Assembly (NCBI GenBank): GCA_020796225.1
Contig: CM036755.1
Coordinates: 66,346,049-66,410,048, forward strand
Direction: 5' to 3'
DNA length: 64,000 nucleotides
Source: Arion vulgaris
Taxonomy: Eukaryota; Mollusca; Gastropoda; Stylommatophora; Arionidae
The position numbers and the translations under genes were made by a program. The notes beneath the pieces were generated by a model. It saw only the letters and a program-made list of their open reading frames with translations, was not told the origin of the DNA and did not search any database. Each line of letters starts with the position of its first letter. The stretch's first letter is position 1. Below, piece by piece: positions 11,225-22,860 of this stretch.

Positions 11225-12115
11225 AAGAAGATAGTAGTTTAGTTCTCTGATGTAATGTCGTGTTTGATGTAGGTGATAGTTTATTTCTGATGTAATGTAG
11301 TGTTTGATGTGGGATAGTTTAGTTGTCTGATGTAATGTAGTGTTTGATGTCGGTGATAGTTTATTGCTGAGTAAATGTAGTATTTGATGTAGGTGATAGT
11401 CTAGTTGTTAGCATTATGTAGTTTGATTAGAAAAGTTGATGAATGTCGTTTGATGTAGGAGATAGTTTAGTTCTCTGATGTAATGTCGTGTTTGATGTAG
11501 GAGATAGTTTAGTTCTCTGATGTAATGTAGTGTTTGATGTAGGAGATAGTTTAGTTGTCTGATGTAATGTAGTGTTTGATGTCGGTGATAGTTTAGTTCT
11601 CTGATGTAATGTAGTGTTTGATGTAGGAGATAGTTTAGTTGTCTGATGTAATGTAGTGTTTGATGTCGGTGATAGTTTAATTGTCTGATGTAATGTAGTG
11701 TTTGATGTAGGAGATAGTTTAGTTGTCTGATGTAATGTAGTGTTTGATGTCGGTGATAGTTTAATTGTCTGATGTAATGTAGTGTTTGATGTAGGAGATA
11801 GTTTAGTTGTCTGATGTAATGTAGTGTTTGATGTAGGAGATAGTTTAGTTCTCTGATGTAATGTCGTGTTTGATGTAGGTGATAGTTTAGTTGTCTGATG
11901 TAATGTAGTGTTTGAGGGTAGAGATAGTTTAATTGTCTGATGTAATGTAGTGTTTGATGTAGGAGATAGTTTAGTTCTCTGATGTAATGTCGTGTTTGAT
12001 GTAGGTGATAGTTTAGTTGTCTGATGTAATGTAGTGTTTGATGTAGGTGATAGTTTAGTTGGTAGTAAAATGTAGTCAACTTGATGTAGGTGATAGTCTA
12101 GTTGGGTAGCATTAT
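11225..12115. repeat. 42-nt minisatellite, about 20 copies
   Basis: Unit contains gtgtttgatgtaggagatag and ttctctgatgtaatgt. The unit length is 42, so one minus-strand frame stays open for 221 codons of RQLNYLLHQTLHYI repeats; I treat that as an artefact. Confidence 0.95.
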
Positions 12116-12139
12116 GTAGTCAACTTGTTAAAAAAGTTG

Positions 12140-12335
12140 AGGACACAGAACTATGGCAGACTATGTGTGCTTTCTCCGCCGTGACACTCCACAGTGACAC
12201 TCCACCGCGGCAATACACCGTGACACCACACCGCGGCGCTACACCGTGACACTCCACCGTGACACTCCGCCGGGACAGTTACACCCTACGTGGCATTCCT
12301 ACGATCCTAACGGAATATGGGTCTTTTAACTTGTT
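12140..12335 (+). mobile_element. LINE 3' end with internal short tandem expansion
   Basis: The end (cctacgatcctaacggaata) matches the LINE terminus at 51290-51320 (cctacgaccctaacgggtta). Between 12180 and 12275 the phrase ccgtgacactcca is repeated about six times with variants. Confidence 0.6.
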
Positions 12336-12535
12336 TATTTTTGCTCTATTTTCTCATTCTTATCACTGTCTTAATGTCACCCATGTTGTCTTTCTATTCA
12401 CTCTTTCTTCTAGTTTCTTTTCTTTCGCGTTGTTTCTCATTCTTCCATCCGTATGTGATTGCATTTCACTGCTTTTCTTTCGTGCTAACGTGATTTACTG
12501 GTTAGTACTTGATTATTTGTTATCAAACGTCTGTT

Positions 12536-12862
12536 ACTGGGGCTCGAAAGGGAGCAAGAATAGTAACACTGCGACCACAAGGCATGTCGTGAAGACTGAG
12601 TAACACTGCGACCTACAAGGCATGTCGTATGAGGCGACTGAGGTAACACTGGACCTACAGGCTATCGTAAGCGACTGAGGTGACGTGGGAAGCTACTAGT
12701 CTACTTTAGTAAATAAAAATCGTCACAGAAATCGGATGTGCTGACCTACTTGTAGGCGCATAACTGGCACAACGTACAATTCACTCTTAGGCTCAGATAA
12801 CATACAAATTACAAAGAGTGGCTTAACAAGTGGTCGATATGGAACATTCGAAGAAGTAAATT
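12536..12862 (+). mobile_element. SINE-G copy with internally repeated head
   Basis: Family words ctacaaggcatgtcgta, atcggatgtgctg-cctact, gtggtcgatatgga. The head segment around aaggcatgtcg occurs three times here (12576, 12616, about 12655). Confidence 0.75.
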
Positions 12863-13399
12863 ATTTTTAAGAAATATTTTTATTTTCACCATCTGATCCT
12901 ATTTTCCGTTTGACGTTCCTTGTCTGTCTTGCGTCAGTCATAGTTAGATCCATCCTGTCACATTCTTATGAAATCATCAAACGTCATTGATAATGCAATC
13001 TATTGAAGATCAACACTTGATCCACTGATTGATCGATCATAAACCTTGCCCTCGCTTTGTTGTTGGTGTTATCTGGCTCAGTCCTTCCCCAATCAGAGAG
13101 AGACCAAAGGATTAAGACTAGCTTAAACTAGAGAATCTCAGTAATCCCTTAGTATGGCTTGCAGATCAATCAAGTGTACACCGTCTCTGCCTGGTTGCAC
13201 TAGCTCTCCAACACGTGATGTCTCTTGTTCTGAAAGTAAACTCGTCAACACTATTGTCTTCCACTTCATGATCTTCCCTTTCCAACTGCATCTATGCCTT
13301 CCCCTTACTGTTCTGCATTCTACCCTCCCTTCCAAGATGGCTTTTCAACAATGTGTCTTGTCTTCTAATGTTATCAATATAGATGGAGACTCGCCCGTG
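12863..13399. other. Intron 4 sequence without recognised gene
   Basis: Short open frames on both strands at 13138-13462 overlap SINE-G sequence and lack protein-like features. The tgatcgatcat and gatcaacacttgatccac palindromic words are noted only. Confidence 0.4.
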
Positions 13400-13650
13400 T
13401 GGTGCCGGGGCCCGCCAGGAAGCAAACAACAGTACCACTGTAACCTACAAGGCATGTCGTAAGATGCGACTGATGTAGGACCTAGGGAAGCTACCCTAGT
13501 AAATAAAAAGCATCGCAGAAATCGGATGTGCTGGCCTACTTGTAGTCGCATAGCTGGCACAGCGTACAATCGCTCTTAGACTCAGATCACGTACACATCA
13601 CAAAGAGTGGTTAACAAATAGTCGATATGGAGCGTTCGAAGAAGATGAAG
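13400..13650 (+). mobile_element. SINE-G copy
   Basis: Full-length-looking copy from gtggtgccggggcccgccag to gtcgatatggagcgttcgaa, then gaag repeats. Confidence 0.75.
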
Positions 13651-13659
13651 AAAGATGAA

Positions 13660-14040
13660 GACTGCAGTAAAACTATGTAGAATAGTGAAACATGTAATAA
13701 CAAAGTACTGTAGTTTTACCAAATACAAGAACAATGACAATACACAGCAATGTTTGGACCAATAGACCTTCATCAAGCAATCGATACAACATGAGTAACG
13801 AATTTAAGCACACTAAATATGACTATGACAAAGATATTACAACGGTCACAAAAATGAATGCAAATATGTGACTAAAACATATTTTATAAAATATGATTAA
13901 ATGATTAAAAAATATTTTAGTCACTTATTTTCATTGATTGTTTGACCGTTGTAATATCTTTGTCATAGTCTATATTTAGTGTGCTGTGAAATTCGTTACT
14001 CATGTTGTATCGTTTGCTTGATAATGTTACCAAAATATCA
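13660..14040. mobile_element. Foldback (long inverted repeat) element
   Basis: Arm 13768-13895 and arm 13905-14030 are reverse complements (e.g. gacaaagatattacaacggt and accgttgtaatatctttgtc) around a very short AT-rich centre. The outer part (gactgcagtaaaactat, aaagtactgtagttttac) matches the element at 48165-48645. Confidence 0.75.
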
Positions 14041-14277
14041 CAATTGGTCAAATTTGTATCTTCTTCAGCAAATTCTCTTTTTACTTCTAGTGTTTTAATA
14101 CTTATTTGTCTTTTCATCTGTTCCCATGTCTCTTGTCCTTTTCTTCTTCATATTCACATTTTGCAAGCTTCATTTCTTCTTTCCATCTGTTTGTTCATTG
14201 TCTACATTTTTACTCCATACAACAATAATGAATATATATATATATATTACACTTGACAAGTCTTACTTTCTGTGTAA

Positions 14278-14440
14278 GTGTTGGAGCGTCTGGCCGAATA
14301 GATTAGGGCGAGGGCTACCACGCGGGAGACCCGGGTTCAATCCCCGATAAGAAGAAGGAGGTTTTTTTTCTGTCAGCGCAAAGAAAATATCTTAACCTGA
14401 ACAATTTCGCAGCGACTGTACAGGCTATGCGACCGTTAAT
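14278..14440 (+). mobile_element. tRNA-derived SINE head
   Basis: A box-like tggccgaatagatt and B box gggttcaatcc are at tRNA spacing, but no cloverleaf closes at the acceptor stem. A poly-T and a unique body follow. I call it a SINE head, not a tRNA gene. Confidence 0.5.
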
Positions 14441-14714
14441 TCGTCAGAGCAATATTTCACCTGTTCTACACCGCCCTAATAAATCTGTATTACAGACAAT
14501 AAAGACAGTTAATTTGTTTGTATTTTACTACATTATTCATATCGTTAATTATGTTCTTAATATTCTTATTCTCTTGCAAGTTCTGTCTCACATCGTACTG
14601 TTTTGTTGTTATTATATAATCATATGTCCACGATATACATAACTTAACACTTGGTTCAGTCTTGATACATTTACCATTCTCTTTAATTGCTTTGTAAATA
14701 AAAGATTGTACCTT

Positions 14715-14840
14715 GCCTTAGGTTCTGAAAGCAATGCCAAACTACTGAACGTATTAAGGTGTGTGTAGAAAATCGACGACTATAATTGATGGCGAAGTCT
14801 TGTAAAGGATATGCCACGATTTTCATGTTTCACCGCTCCT
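14715..14840 (+). mobile_element. SINE-D 3' fragment
   Basis: ggttctgaaagcaatgccaa ... ttgtaaaggatatgccacga matches the 3' half of the SINE-D copy at 50395-50640. Confidence 0.6.
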
Positions 14841-15595
14841 GGCAAAGTATTATCTAGTTTATTATTTGAATGGTGTAAATTGATCAGTTATACATCATTG
14901 AGATTTGGAGGATTTAAGATCTCGTTTCTTATGACGTAAAATGGGATATCCACTAGCTGACATACACCCTCTACCCGGATGTTTACTCCTGTTTAATTCG
15001 ACTATGTGTTTAGCTTCTAATGACGATTGGAATCCATACGTAGATTGAGTGTTGACGTGTGGTTGACATGAGGAACAAACAAGTAATGATATATTGTCCG
15101 GAAATTATTGGTGAAAACAATTTACTTTCCAGGATGTTAGTAGCGGAAAACGTGGAGAGTTAGGAGTTGTTGGTTATAGAGACATGACGATAGGGAGAAT
15201 AGTTACTGGACAACTTAACATCATGGCATGGGAGAGTGTCATCAATGGAATTCATCTCTAACGCTGGGAAGAGAGTTATGGAGATACATAATCGCCAGCG
15301 AGTGTGTTATCAGAACGAAAATCACGATATTAGATATTTAATAGAATCAGTATTTAATCGGGGAGACGGCACATGATTCAATCAAATAATCGTTAAAGGT
15401 TTCATAAAGCTGTGTTTTTCTACCTGTTTTATTCTACTTCGTCTCTTTCGTCTTATTTCTGACGTTCTTGCTCTTTTTCACATACTGTTTCTTACATATC
15501 TTTCCTCTCTCTCCCTGTCACATCTAATCGCTGCTGCCTTATAATACACAACTTACATCAAAAACAACACAACCACATTTCTTACAGCATTTATT
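14841..15595. other. Intron 4 sequence without recognised gene
   Basis: No convincing open frame and no repeat family recognised; GC varies little and no tandem period was seen. Confidence 0.4.
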
Positions 15596-15599
15596 TCAT

Positions 15600-16290
15600 C
15601 AAGGAAAAAGAAAGAGCATCATCATCAAGTAGCTTGTCTTGAAAAGAACTTTGTCACCTAAACAGTCCTTCGGAATTTTTCTCTCATATACCAGTTGTTC
15701 CGCCTTTGCTGCCGTCATCCTCAAATCATCAGTTACACACTGAATCCATCTTCTTCGTGGTCTTCTTCTCTTCTTTGTCGGGATGCCTCTTTCCATGTCT
15801 TCTCCAATCCTTCGTGTCTTTCTATATGTCCAAAATACCTAAATTTTGTCCATTTTTATATGTCCAAAATACCTATATTTTGTCCATTTTTATATGTCCA
15901 AAATACCTAAAATTTAATCAATTTTTATATGTCCAAAATAACTAAAATTTGTCAATTTTTATATGTCCAAAATAACTAAAATTTGTTAATTTTGATATGT
16001 CCAAAATACCTAAAATTTGTCAATTTTATATGTCAAAATACCTAAATTTGTCAAATTTTTATTTGTAGCATTAGCCAGTGTTGTTTGATTTTGAGTACCT
16101 TCTGTATAGGTGTGTTTGTTCTCTTCGCTGTTCATGGTAAACAGAGGACTCTTCTATAACACATTCAAAAGCACAAACATGTTTTCTCACTGCCTTGTTA
16201 AATGTCCATGTTTTACACCCATATGTTACAACTGGTAATATGTCTGATGCTCTTAATTTTTAATTTTTTTATTCCTATCAGTATGAAAAA
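15600..16290 (-). mobile_element. LINE 3' fragment, antisense, with a tandem array inside
   Basis: The minus strand reads ERGIPTKKRRRPRRRWIQCV then TDDLRMTAAKAEQLV. Farther in, it encodes a V-TYGCKTWTFN-like stretch (16190-16250). Between them, 15815-16060 is a tandem array of the codons for YFGHIK. Confidence 0.75.
15815..16060. repeat. Array of about 34-nt units derived from the LINE
   Basis: About seven copies of tttttatatgtccaaaatac ctaaaatttgtcaa. The same words occur once in other LINE copies (24475-24510, 49195-49225, 60735-60775), so the unit is part of the LINE coding strand. Confidence 0.85.
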
Positions 16291-16295
16291 GATAC

Positions 16296-16545
16296 TCTTC
16301 TTCGAACGCTCCATATCGACCACTTGTTAACCACTATTTGTGATTTATATGTGATCCGAGCCTAAGAGCGATTGTACGCTGTGCCAATTATGCGCCTAGA
16401 AGTAGGCCAGCACATCCGATTTCTGCGACGCTTTTCTTTACTAGGATAGCTTTCCTCGGCCCATACCTCAGTCGCCTCTTACGACATGCCTTGTAGGTCG
16501 CAGTCTTACTATTCGTTGCTTCCTTTGTCATCCACGGCAAAAATA
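16296..16545 (-). mobile_element. SINE-G copy
   Basis: Reverse-oriented; from ttcgaacgctccatatcgac to cctcttacgacatgccttgt and beyond. Confidence 0.75.
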
Positions 16546-16629
16546 GATACATATTTATATGTGTATTAAATGTGTATTTATATATAGTTATAATGTATAT
16601 ATAGTTTTTCACTCTCTGGATAAATAATA

Positions 16630-16770
16630 CGTTTATACATAGTTGTCACACATGCTCATATGGGTTGGACATAGTTGTCGCACATGTTCATATGGGTTGA
16701 ACATAGTTGTCACACATGCTCATATGGGTTGAACATAGTTGTCACACATGCTCATATGGGTTCGACATAG
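16630..16770. repeat. 32-nt tandem array, four copies
   Basis: Unit includes catagttgtcacacatgctc followed by atatgggttg. Confidence 0.9.
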
Positions 16771-16784
16771 CAATCATATAGATA

Positions 16785-17030
16785 TATGAAAATCGTGGCA
16801 TATCCCAAAGGACGTAGCCATCAACCACAGTAAACAAGTCGTTGATTTTCTAGGCACCACTTATACGTTCAGTAGTTTGCCATTGCTTTCTGAACGGGTG
16901 GCGCCATCGTCCTTTGTTAAAATCAACGGAAACAATTTGCAAGCAAACTGTCCGCAGCGTGATTCGAACTCAGAACGTCGGGGTTAATAGACAGAGTCAC
17001 TAACCCTAGGCCACAGACGCCACATAGATA
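16785..17030 (-). mobile_element. SINE-D copy
   Basis: Reverse complement of the SINE at 50395: gtgattcgaactcagaac (B box) at its tRNA-like end and gtggcatatcccaaaggac at its 3' end. Confidence 0.7.
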
Positions 17031-17275
17031 TATAGAGAAAGGTATTAATTCAATTCACTAGCCATTATAAACACGTCTAGTTCTAAAATATAGATGTGTT
17101 TAGAAATTATGCGTGTGTGTTTGTCTTATAAGTGCTGCACGAGCGTGAGAACGCATTTGTGTTCGGGTTATGTGTGTATGTGCGTGTGTGTGTTTGAATA
17201 TGTGCATGCTGCATACACGAAAAGCTCTGTTATAAATGTTCAAATATGGTATTGTGATATCTTCGTTTTCTTTGA
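17031..17275. other. Short unannotated stretch with GT-rich words
   Basis: gtgtgtatgtgcgtgtgtgt near 17170. Nothing coding was recognised. Confidence 0.35.
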
Positions 17276-17510
17276 CTGCTCGATATCGACCACTTGTTAA
17301 CCACCTTTTAGATTGTATGTGATCCGAGCATTTGAGCGATTGTACGTTATGCCAGTTATGCGCCTGCAAGTAGGCCAGCACATCCGATTTCTGTGACGCT
17401 TTTTATTTACTAGGTAGCTTCCTACCTCAGTCGCCTCTTACGGCTTGCCTTGTAGGTAGCATTGTTACTATTGTTTGCTCCCGTTGCTGGTCTCGGCAAC
17501 AAAAGGACGC
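17276..17510 (-). mobile_element. SINE-G copy
   Basis: Family words gatatcgaccacttgttaac, gcctcttacggcttgccttg and tttgctcccgttgctgg. Confidence 0.75.
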
Positions 17511-17689
17511 ATTAAACGAATGACATAGCACACATATTATACAATAAACTAATGACACAGTACACAAATAATATATTAATTACTTGACAGATTAATCACT
17601 GGGACTAACATTCTAATACTGTAAAACTCTTTATGGTGCGGGTACAGCAAGGAAGACATTTCGTATTCACAGACACAGATGTCTATCAG

Positions 17690-17880
17690 AGTCATTGACT
17701 AATATGACTGAAAGTGGGAAAGTAGAAGAAGCTGCTTTCACGAGAACGAAGGACTATCAGAGTCATTGACTAATATGACTGAAAGTGGGGAAAGTAGAAG
17801 GAAGCTGCTTTCACGAGAACGAAAGACTATCAGAGTCATTGACTCATGACTGAAAGTGTGAAAGTCGAACGGAAGCTATT
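17690..17880. repeat. About 69-nt tandem array, three copies
   Basis: Unit includes gactatcagagtcattgact and gctgctttcacgagaacga. Confidence 0.9.
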
Positions 17881-18149
17881 TTCTCGAGGATGGACTTTCT
17901 GAATGCAATTCATGGAGACTGACTCTATCACGAAACTGCACAGATGAACAAGATTGACCAGGATGGTAATGCTAAACGTAGAAGACACACCAAGACTCAC
18001 ATTGTAGGAAAACAGTAGAACAGGAACTGAAAGAAAGGAATCATTGCTGGAACACATTACATAGGACGGCCAAGAATAGAGATGAATTGCCTGCATCTGT
18101 TGCTGATCTAAACGCCTAGGTCGTCGTTGGTTGAAGAACATGAGATATG

Positions 18150-18835
18150 TTTAGTACGTGATGTATTCAACATTTCACATATTAAGTACGTCACATATTA
18201 AGCACGTTACATATTAAGTATGCGTTATCATATTAAACATTTCACATATTAAGTACGTCACATATTAAACATTTTACATATTAAGTACGTCTCATATTAA
18301 ACATATCACATATTAAGTACGTCACATATTAAACATTTCACATATTAAGTACGTCACATATTAAACATATCACATATTAAGTACGTCACATATTCAACAT
18401 TTCACATATTAAGTAAGTCACATATGAAACATATCACATATTAAGTACGTCACATATTAAACATTTCACATATTAAATTCGTCACATATTAAACATTTCA
18501 CATATTAAGTACGTCACATATTCAACATTTCACATATTAAATACGTCACGTATTAAACATTTCACATATTAAGTAAGTCACAAATGTAACATTTCACATA
18601 TTAAGTACGTCACTATGAAATATTTCACATATTACGTAAACACAACATATCACATATTAAGTACGTGACGTATGAAACATTTCACATATTACCGTAAACA
18701 CAACATATCACATATTACCTGTAAACACAATATATCACATATTACCTAAAACAACATATCACATATTAAGTACGTGACGTATAAAACATATCACATATTA
18801 CCGTAAACACAACATATCACATAATACATATACAA
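18150..18835. repeat. 32-nt minisatellite abutting the 3' end of the LRR gene
   Basis: About 20 copies of cacatattaagtacgtcaca ttaaacattt-type units, diverging towards 18600-18830. It ends about 40 bases from the inferred poly(A) signal of the secreted LRR gene. Confidence 0.95.
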
Positions 18836-18874
18836 TCTTTTTGTCCATGTGTATACACACGCTAACTGGTCACA

Positions 18875-18880
18875 TTTATT
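18875..18880 (-). terminator. Poly(A) signal AATAAA of the secreted LRR gene
   Basis: The forward strand reads tttatt, giving AATAAA on the minus strand, 48 bases after the stop of the 505-residue LRR protein. This is the right distance for a short 3' UTR and supports the gene ending here without a membrane anchor. Confidence 0.55.
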
Positions 18881-18927
18881 TCACAAATTTACACTTGATT
18901 CTCGGCGTCAGATTAGCACCATCCTCC

Positions 18928-20445
18928 CTAACAGTAGTCATTAGTTGTAGTAGTAGTAGTGGTTGTAATAGTAGTAGTAGTAGTAGTAGTAGTAACAGAT
19001 CTAGCTACTGGTGTAGTGACTGATGTTGCTATAGTTGGTTTTGTGGAACAAGTGGATGGTGTTGCAGAAGAAGACACGGGAGTACTGGATGACGGCGCTT
19101 TCGTATTTGTACTTGATGCTGTGGATCCTGGAGATGTGCTAGGATTTGTTGTAGATGCTTCATTGAATGGTATTGGGATTGTTGTTGTTGGCGTGCAGTC
19201 TATGACTATCTGAGGTGCCGCTGTCTTTATGTTCGTATTTTGATACTTGGATGATGTTCCACATACTGGTCCATTATTTATCGAAGTTGTAAGACTTATA
19301 AAATATTGAGCTAACCATACTTTAGAACAACTACAGTCCCAGTTATCATTGTTGTCCAAATTTAAGACAGTCTTACTTGATATCAGCCACGGTTCCATGG
19401 AGTCTGGTAGTGTTGTTAGTCCTGTGTTGCTGAGATCAAGATTAACTATGCTGCTACCTTGAAATGCGTCGTCTTCAAGTGTTAATTTAGTTTGTCCATT
19501 TCCACCAAGTTTGAGATTGGTGATCTTGCTTCCAGAAAATGCTCCATTCTTTATTTGAAATGTTGATTGTTTTGTGTTGCCTAGATTCATGTTTGTAATA
19601 CTGCTACCAGTGAACGCTCCACTTTCAATCTCAACTATTGGGTTCTCAGTGAGATCTAACGTCTCTATGGTAACTCCAGCAAACATTTGAGAAGAGATTC
19701 TAACAAAGTTGTTTACTCTTAAGTCTACATTCTTAAGTGAAGTCAGACCAGCGAATAGTGCTGTAGGAATATTTCTTAGTGTCATATTACTCATAAGAAT
19801 ATCTTCAACTTTGACCAGTGATTGGAAAGTGTCTCCATCAATAGAAGTTACTGGGTTTGAAGACAAAGTTAAAGTTTTCATGTTGTCTAGTCCATCAAAT
19901 TGTTTTCTTGTCAATGATGTTAGTTTGTTGTGATCTAGATTTAGTGTCTCTAACAATGTCAGATTTTGAAAGCTGTTATCTTGTAAGAAAGCTATTTCAT
20001 TATTAGATAAATTGAGTTCCTCCAGATTATACAGATTTTGTAATGTATGATAATCCATTCCTGGAATAATATTGTTGGCCATTGAGAGCGATTTTAAAGT
20101 TGAGCAAGTTCTGAATGGGCTCGATACAAATAATTTGATCTTGATGCCGTCTAGAGTAAGTGTCACGAGGTGGTTGTATCTTGCAAGATGTGTTCCTGAC
20201 AGGATAAAATACGATGTAAGTAAGGTAGTACATGGTCGTGTCACAGTCGTAACTGTAAGATCTGTTACAGTGTCGGGTACCTTGGGATCGCCTGGACACA
20301 TATCACAGACATATTGTGTACCACTACACACAGTACAGCCTGGTACGGTACACTGCTGCGCAGTTATGAGCACATGATTGTATTGTACACATGTCAGGAA
20401 GAACATTGTACAGTAGAACACTTGAACAATATTAGCACTGACCAT
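18928..20445 (-). CDS. Secreted leucine-rich-repeat protein, one LRR module, Thr-rich tail
   Basis: Uninterrupted 505-residue reading frame. Residues 1-29 form a signal peptide (hydrophobic core FYCTMFFLTCV). A Cys cluster at 32-50 (CTVPGCTVCSGTQYVCDMC) resembles an LRR N-terminal cap but has unusual spacing. About ten LRRs (LxxLxLxxN, e.g. LEELNLSNNEI, LETLNLDHNKL) follow. Residues 368-417 are an LRR C-terminal cap with four Cys (NWDCSCSKVW ... VCGT ... VIDC). The last 88 residues are Ser/Thr/Pro-rich, mucin-like, ending in a Thr run encoded by a TAG/CTA triplet repeat. No transmembrane helix or obvious GPI signal is present, so a secreted form is inferred. An AATAAA lies about 50 bases past the stop. 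It is closest to module 3 of the neighbouring multi-module gene. Role in binding or immunity is inference only; the ligand is unknown. Confidence 0.88.
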   Translation of the reverse strand: MVSANIVQVFYCTMFFLTCVQYNHVLITAQQCTVPGCTVCSGTQYVCDMCPGDPKVPDTVTDLTVTTVTRPCTTLLTSYFILSGTHLARYNHLVTLTLDGIKIKLFVSSPFRTCSTLKSLSMANNIIPGMDYHTLQNLYNLEELNLSNNEIAFLQDNSFQNLTLLETLNLDHNKLTSLTRKQFDGLDNMKTLTLSSNPVTSIDGDTFQSLVKVEDILMSNMTLRNIPTALFAGLTSLKNVDLRVNNFVRISSQMFAGVTIETLDLTENPIVEIESGAFTGSSITNMNLGNTKQSTFQIKNGAFSGSKITNLKLGGNGQTKLTLEDDAFQGSSIVNLDLSNTGLTTLPDSMEPWLISSKTVLNLDNNDNWDCSCSKVWLAQYFISLTTSINNGPVCGTSSKYQNTNIKTAAPQIVIDCTPTTTIPIPFNEASTTNPSTSPGSTASSTNTKAPSSSTPVSSSATPSTCSTKPTIATSVTTPVARSVTTTTTTTTITTTTTTTTNDYC

Positions 20446-21155
20446 ATTGAATTAATGTAATCTCATTTAATTTGACCACGGCGCGAAAATATATTTTTGT
20501 TTTTAAATTTAATTTTTGTTGAAGACCAGCTACCGTGTCGTGAAAAATATCTTCATCAAAGTAGCAATGCGCACAAAGTTCAATAAAATCTAAAACACAG
20601 AGTTGAACAATTTAATTTAATTATGTATTTGTATTGTATCTCTGTATTCATAATTTCTGTAAGTATGAATGATCGATACATCAATCCACTAAACTACATA
20701 TGTTGCTTTTGTGCAATACTTACTGAGATAATGTCTGGGGTAAGTACAATCATGCTTTGTGGGTTTGTACTTTTATACGGAAAGTTAATCCAAGCAAATT
20801 AGTTGTGCTAATCTTCATGTGTATTTGAGGCCATAGCAACAACCACCAGATTAACAAAGCTGGGGGCAGCTCTCCCAGGGTAGGATCAAGATTTCTTTCT
20901 ATTTTACTGTGAGAGCTTTAAATGAAATAGCCAGAAGTGGACAGTGTTGAGAGTTACTACGTTTTGAGAATGTACACATGTAGTACATTTTTCTCTAAGG
21001 TTTGCAGTCATAGTAGACTTTAAATTCCTCTAAGATCTGTTGTTATTATATCCCAACGTTCCCACATCCGACATGTTTCTGGCATATCCTAGCCTCCCCT
21101 TTCAATCCAACACCATTTGATATGTTGCCGCCAATATTCTAGCCCCATTCTCAGT
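20446..21155. other. 5' flank of the secreted LRR gene
   Basis: AT-rich. The block 20535-20570 (gtgtcgtgaaaaatatcttc) resembles 31261-31297 upstream of the multi-module LRR gene. No TATA element or start site can be assigned. Confidence 0.4.
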
Positions 21156-21158
21156 TTA

Positions 21159-21430
21159 GTGAGCCGCTGTAGCGTAGGTTGTTAGTGAACTCGCTTCGCA
21201 AGGCTGGTGGTCTGGGTTCAACTCCCGCAATGTGCGTGAAATTTTTCCAGACCACGACGGCTCTCAGGTCGACCCAGCCTCAACTGCGTACCAGACATGC
21301 TCTGTGAAAGTAAAGGCGTCCGGCGTGATGCTGACCACATCACCCATCGTGTGCCGACGGTCAATAAAAATACAGGCCTAACACTGTATTGACCCATATA
21401 CCACGAGGTATGAAAGGGTTCCTTTACTTT
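21159..21430 (+). mobile_element. SINE-C copy
   Basis: tRNA-like head with B box (ctgggttcaactcccgc), body with gatgctgaccacatcaccca and ccacgaggtatgaaagggtt. The reverse copy is at 51815-52055. Confidence 0.75.
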
Positions 21431-21479
21431 ACCTTTTATTCTCAGTTTTCTGTTGTTGTAACTATCAGCATCCACCGCG

Positions 21480-21910
21480 TCTCCTTATTTCTTGATGCGA
21501 TGTCCTAGCACCCGGCCTCTGATCTGTTGCGGTCATCTAACCAATGACCCGCGATCTCTTTCTGCGATGTCCTAGCACCCCGGCTTCGGATCTGTTGAAA
21601 TCATCTAACCAATGACCCTCGATCTCTTTCTGTGATGTCCTAGCACTCCGGCCTCTGATCTGTTGAAGTCATCTAACCAATGACCCGCGATCTCTTTTTG
21701 CGATGTCCTAGCACCCCGGCTTCGAATCTTTTGCGGTCATCTAACCAATGATCCGCGATCTCTTTCTGTGATGTCCTAGCACCCGGCTCTGATCTGTTGC
21801 GGTCATCTAACCATGACCGCGATCTTTCTGTGATGTCCTAGCCCCAGGTTCGGATCTGTGATCATCTAACCAATGATCCGCGATCTCTTTCTGTGATGTC
21901 CTAGTTTCCC
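21480..21910. repeat. About 68-nt tandem array, six copies
   Basis: Unit includes gatctctttctgtgatgtcc, tagcaccccggc and tcatctaaccaatgacc. Confidence 0.9.
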
Positions 21911-22629
21911 CTGCCCTTGATTTCTTGCTTCCATATCCTTGTTTCCGAATCGTAGTCAGCAGATTAAAATATATGTAAAATAAAACGACGCCACATATCT
22001 TAGTTAATGTACTAAATAAACTGGTTCGCAATGAAGTTCTCATGTGCCCCACTAATGTACTAAATAAACTAAGGAAAATAATGGTAAGGAAGCCGAGAAG
22101 CCGATGAGTAGATAGTATCACATATGTCATTCATCATCAAAGCCTAACAACTACAGATGCAATACACCTGACGCAGGATAGAAAACTGAAACTCCCAACG
22201 CTGCTTCACGGCACATGTGGATAAGACAATGCAAGAGAGTATAATGATACTAGAAGTGTTATGCTACAATCAACTTAACATCTTGAATTCGACAATATCA
22301 ACATGATTATAGTTTGACAAGAACAGCCGGAGGTATTCAGAAGATCACTATTACGAGTACATTCTATCGTTGACAGCAAGGCTATGCAGATGACCATTAT
22401 ATTCTATCGTTGGCGTTGACAGCAGTAACTGTTCCCAGGCATCTGATCTCCCACGGTGATATATCTACATATCTGGCATATGTCTACCTATCACTGTCAT
22501 CAGTGGTTATCAAACATTTGATTGTTTTTACTGTCTAGTTATAGAGACATTCCACAAATTTGCAAACCGTCGCTGTAAGAGATTAGCCATTTGAATTCTT
22601 GATCGTATTTGTTAATCTTTCGTCTCTTG

Positions 22630-22860
22630 TCGGTATACTGCTACCGGGTTGTAGCAAAGTATCGCAACACTGCTACCGGGTTGTAGCCCAGCGTCGGCAC
22701 ACTGCTATTGTTTTGTAGCCCAGCGTCGGCACACTGCTACCAGATTCTAGCCCATTGTCGACACACTGCTACGAGGTTATAGCTCAGTGTCGGCAATACC
22801 ACTACCATGTTCGATCCCAGTGTCGGCACACTGCTATCAGGTTGTAGCCCAGTGTCGTTT
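22630..22860. repeat. 32-33-nt tandem array, about seven copies
   Basis: Unit includes cacactgctaccgggttgta and gcccagtgtcgg. Confidence 0.9.

Noticed and set aside
11414..12079. Open frame of 221 codons with 14-residue repeats (RQLNYLLHQTLHYI)
   Set aside because: It is the 42-nt minisatellite read in a frame that happens to lack stops; no start context, no domain, and frames on the other strand are similar.
14283..14345. Possible tRNA gene
   Set aside because: Good A and B boxes, but the acceptor stem does not pair and a SINE body follows.
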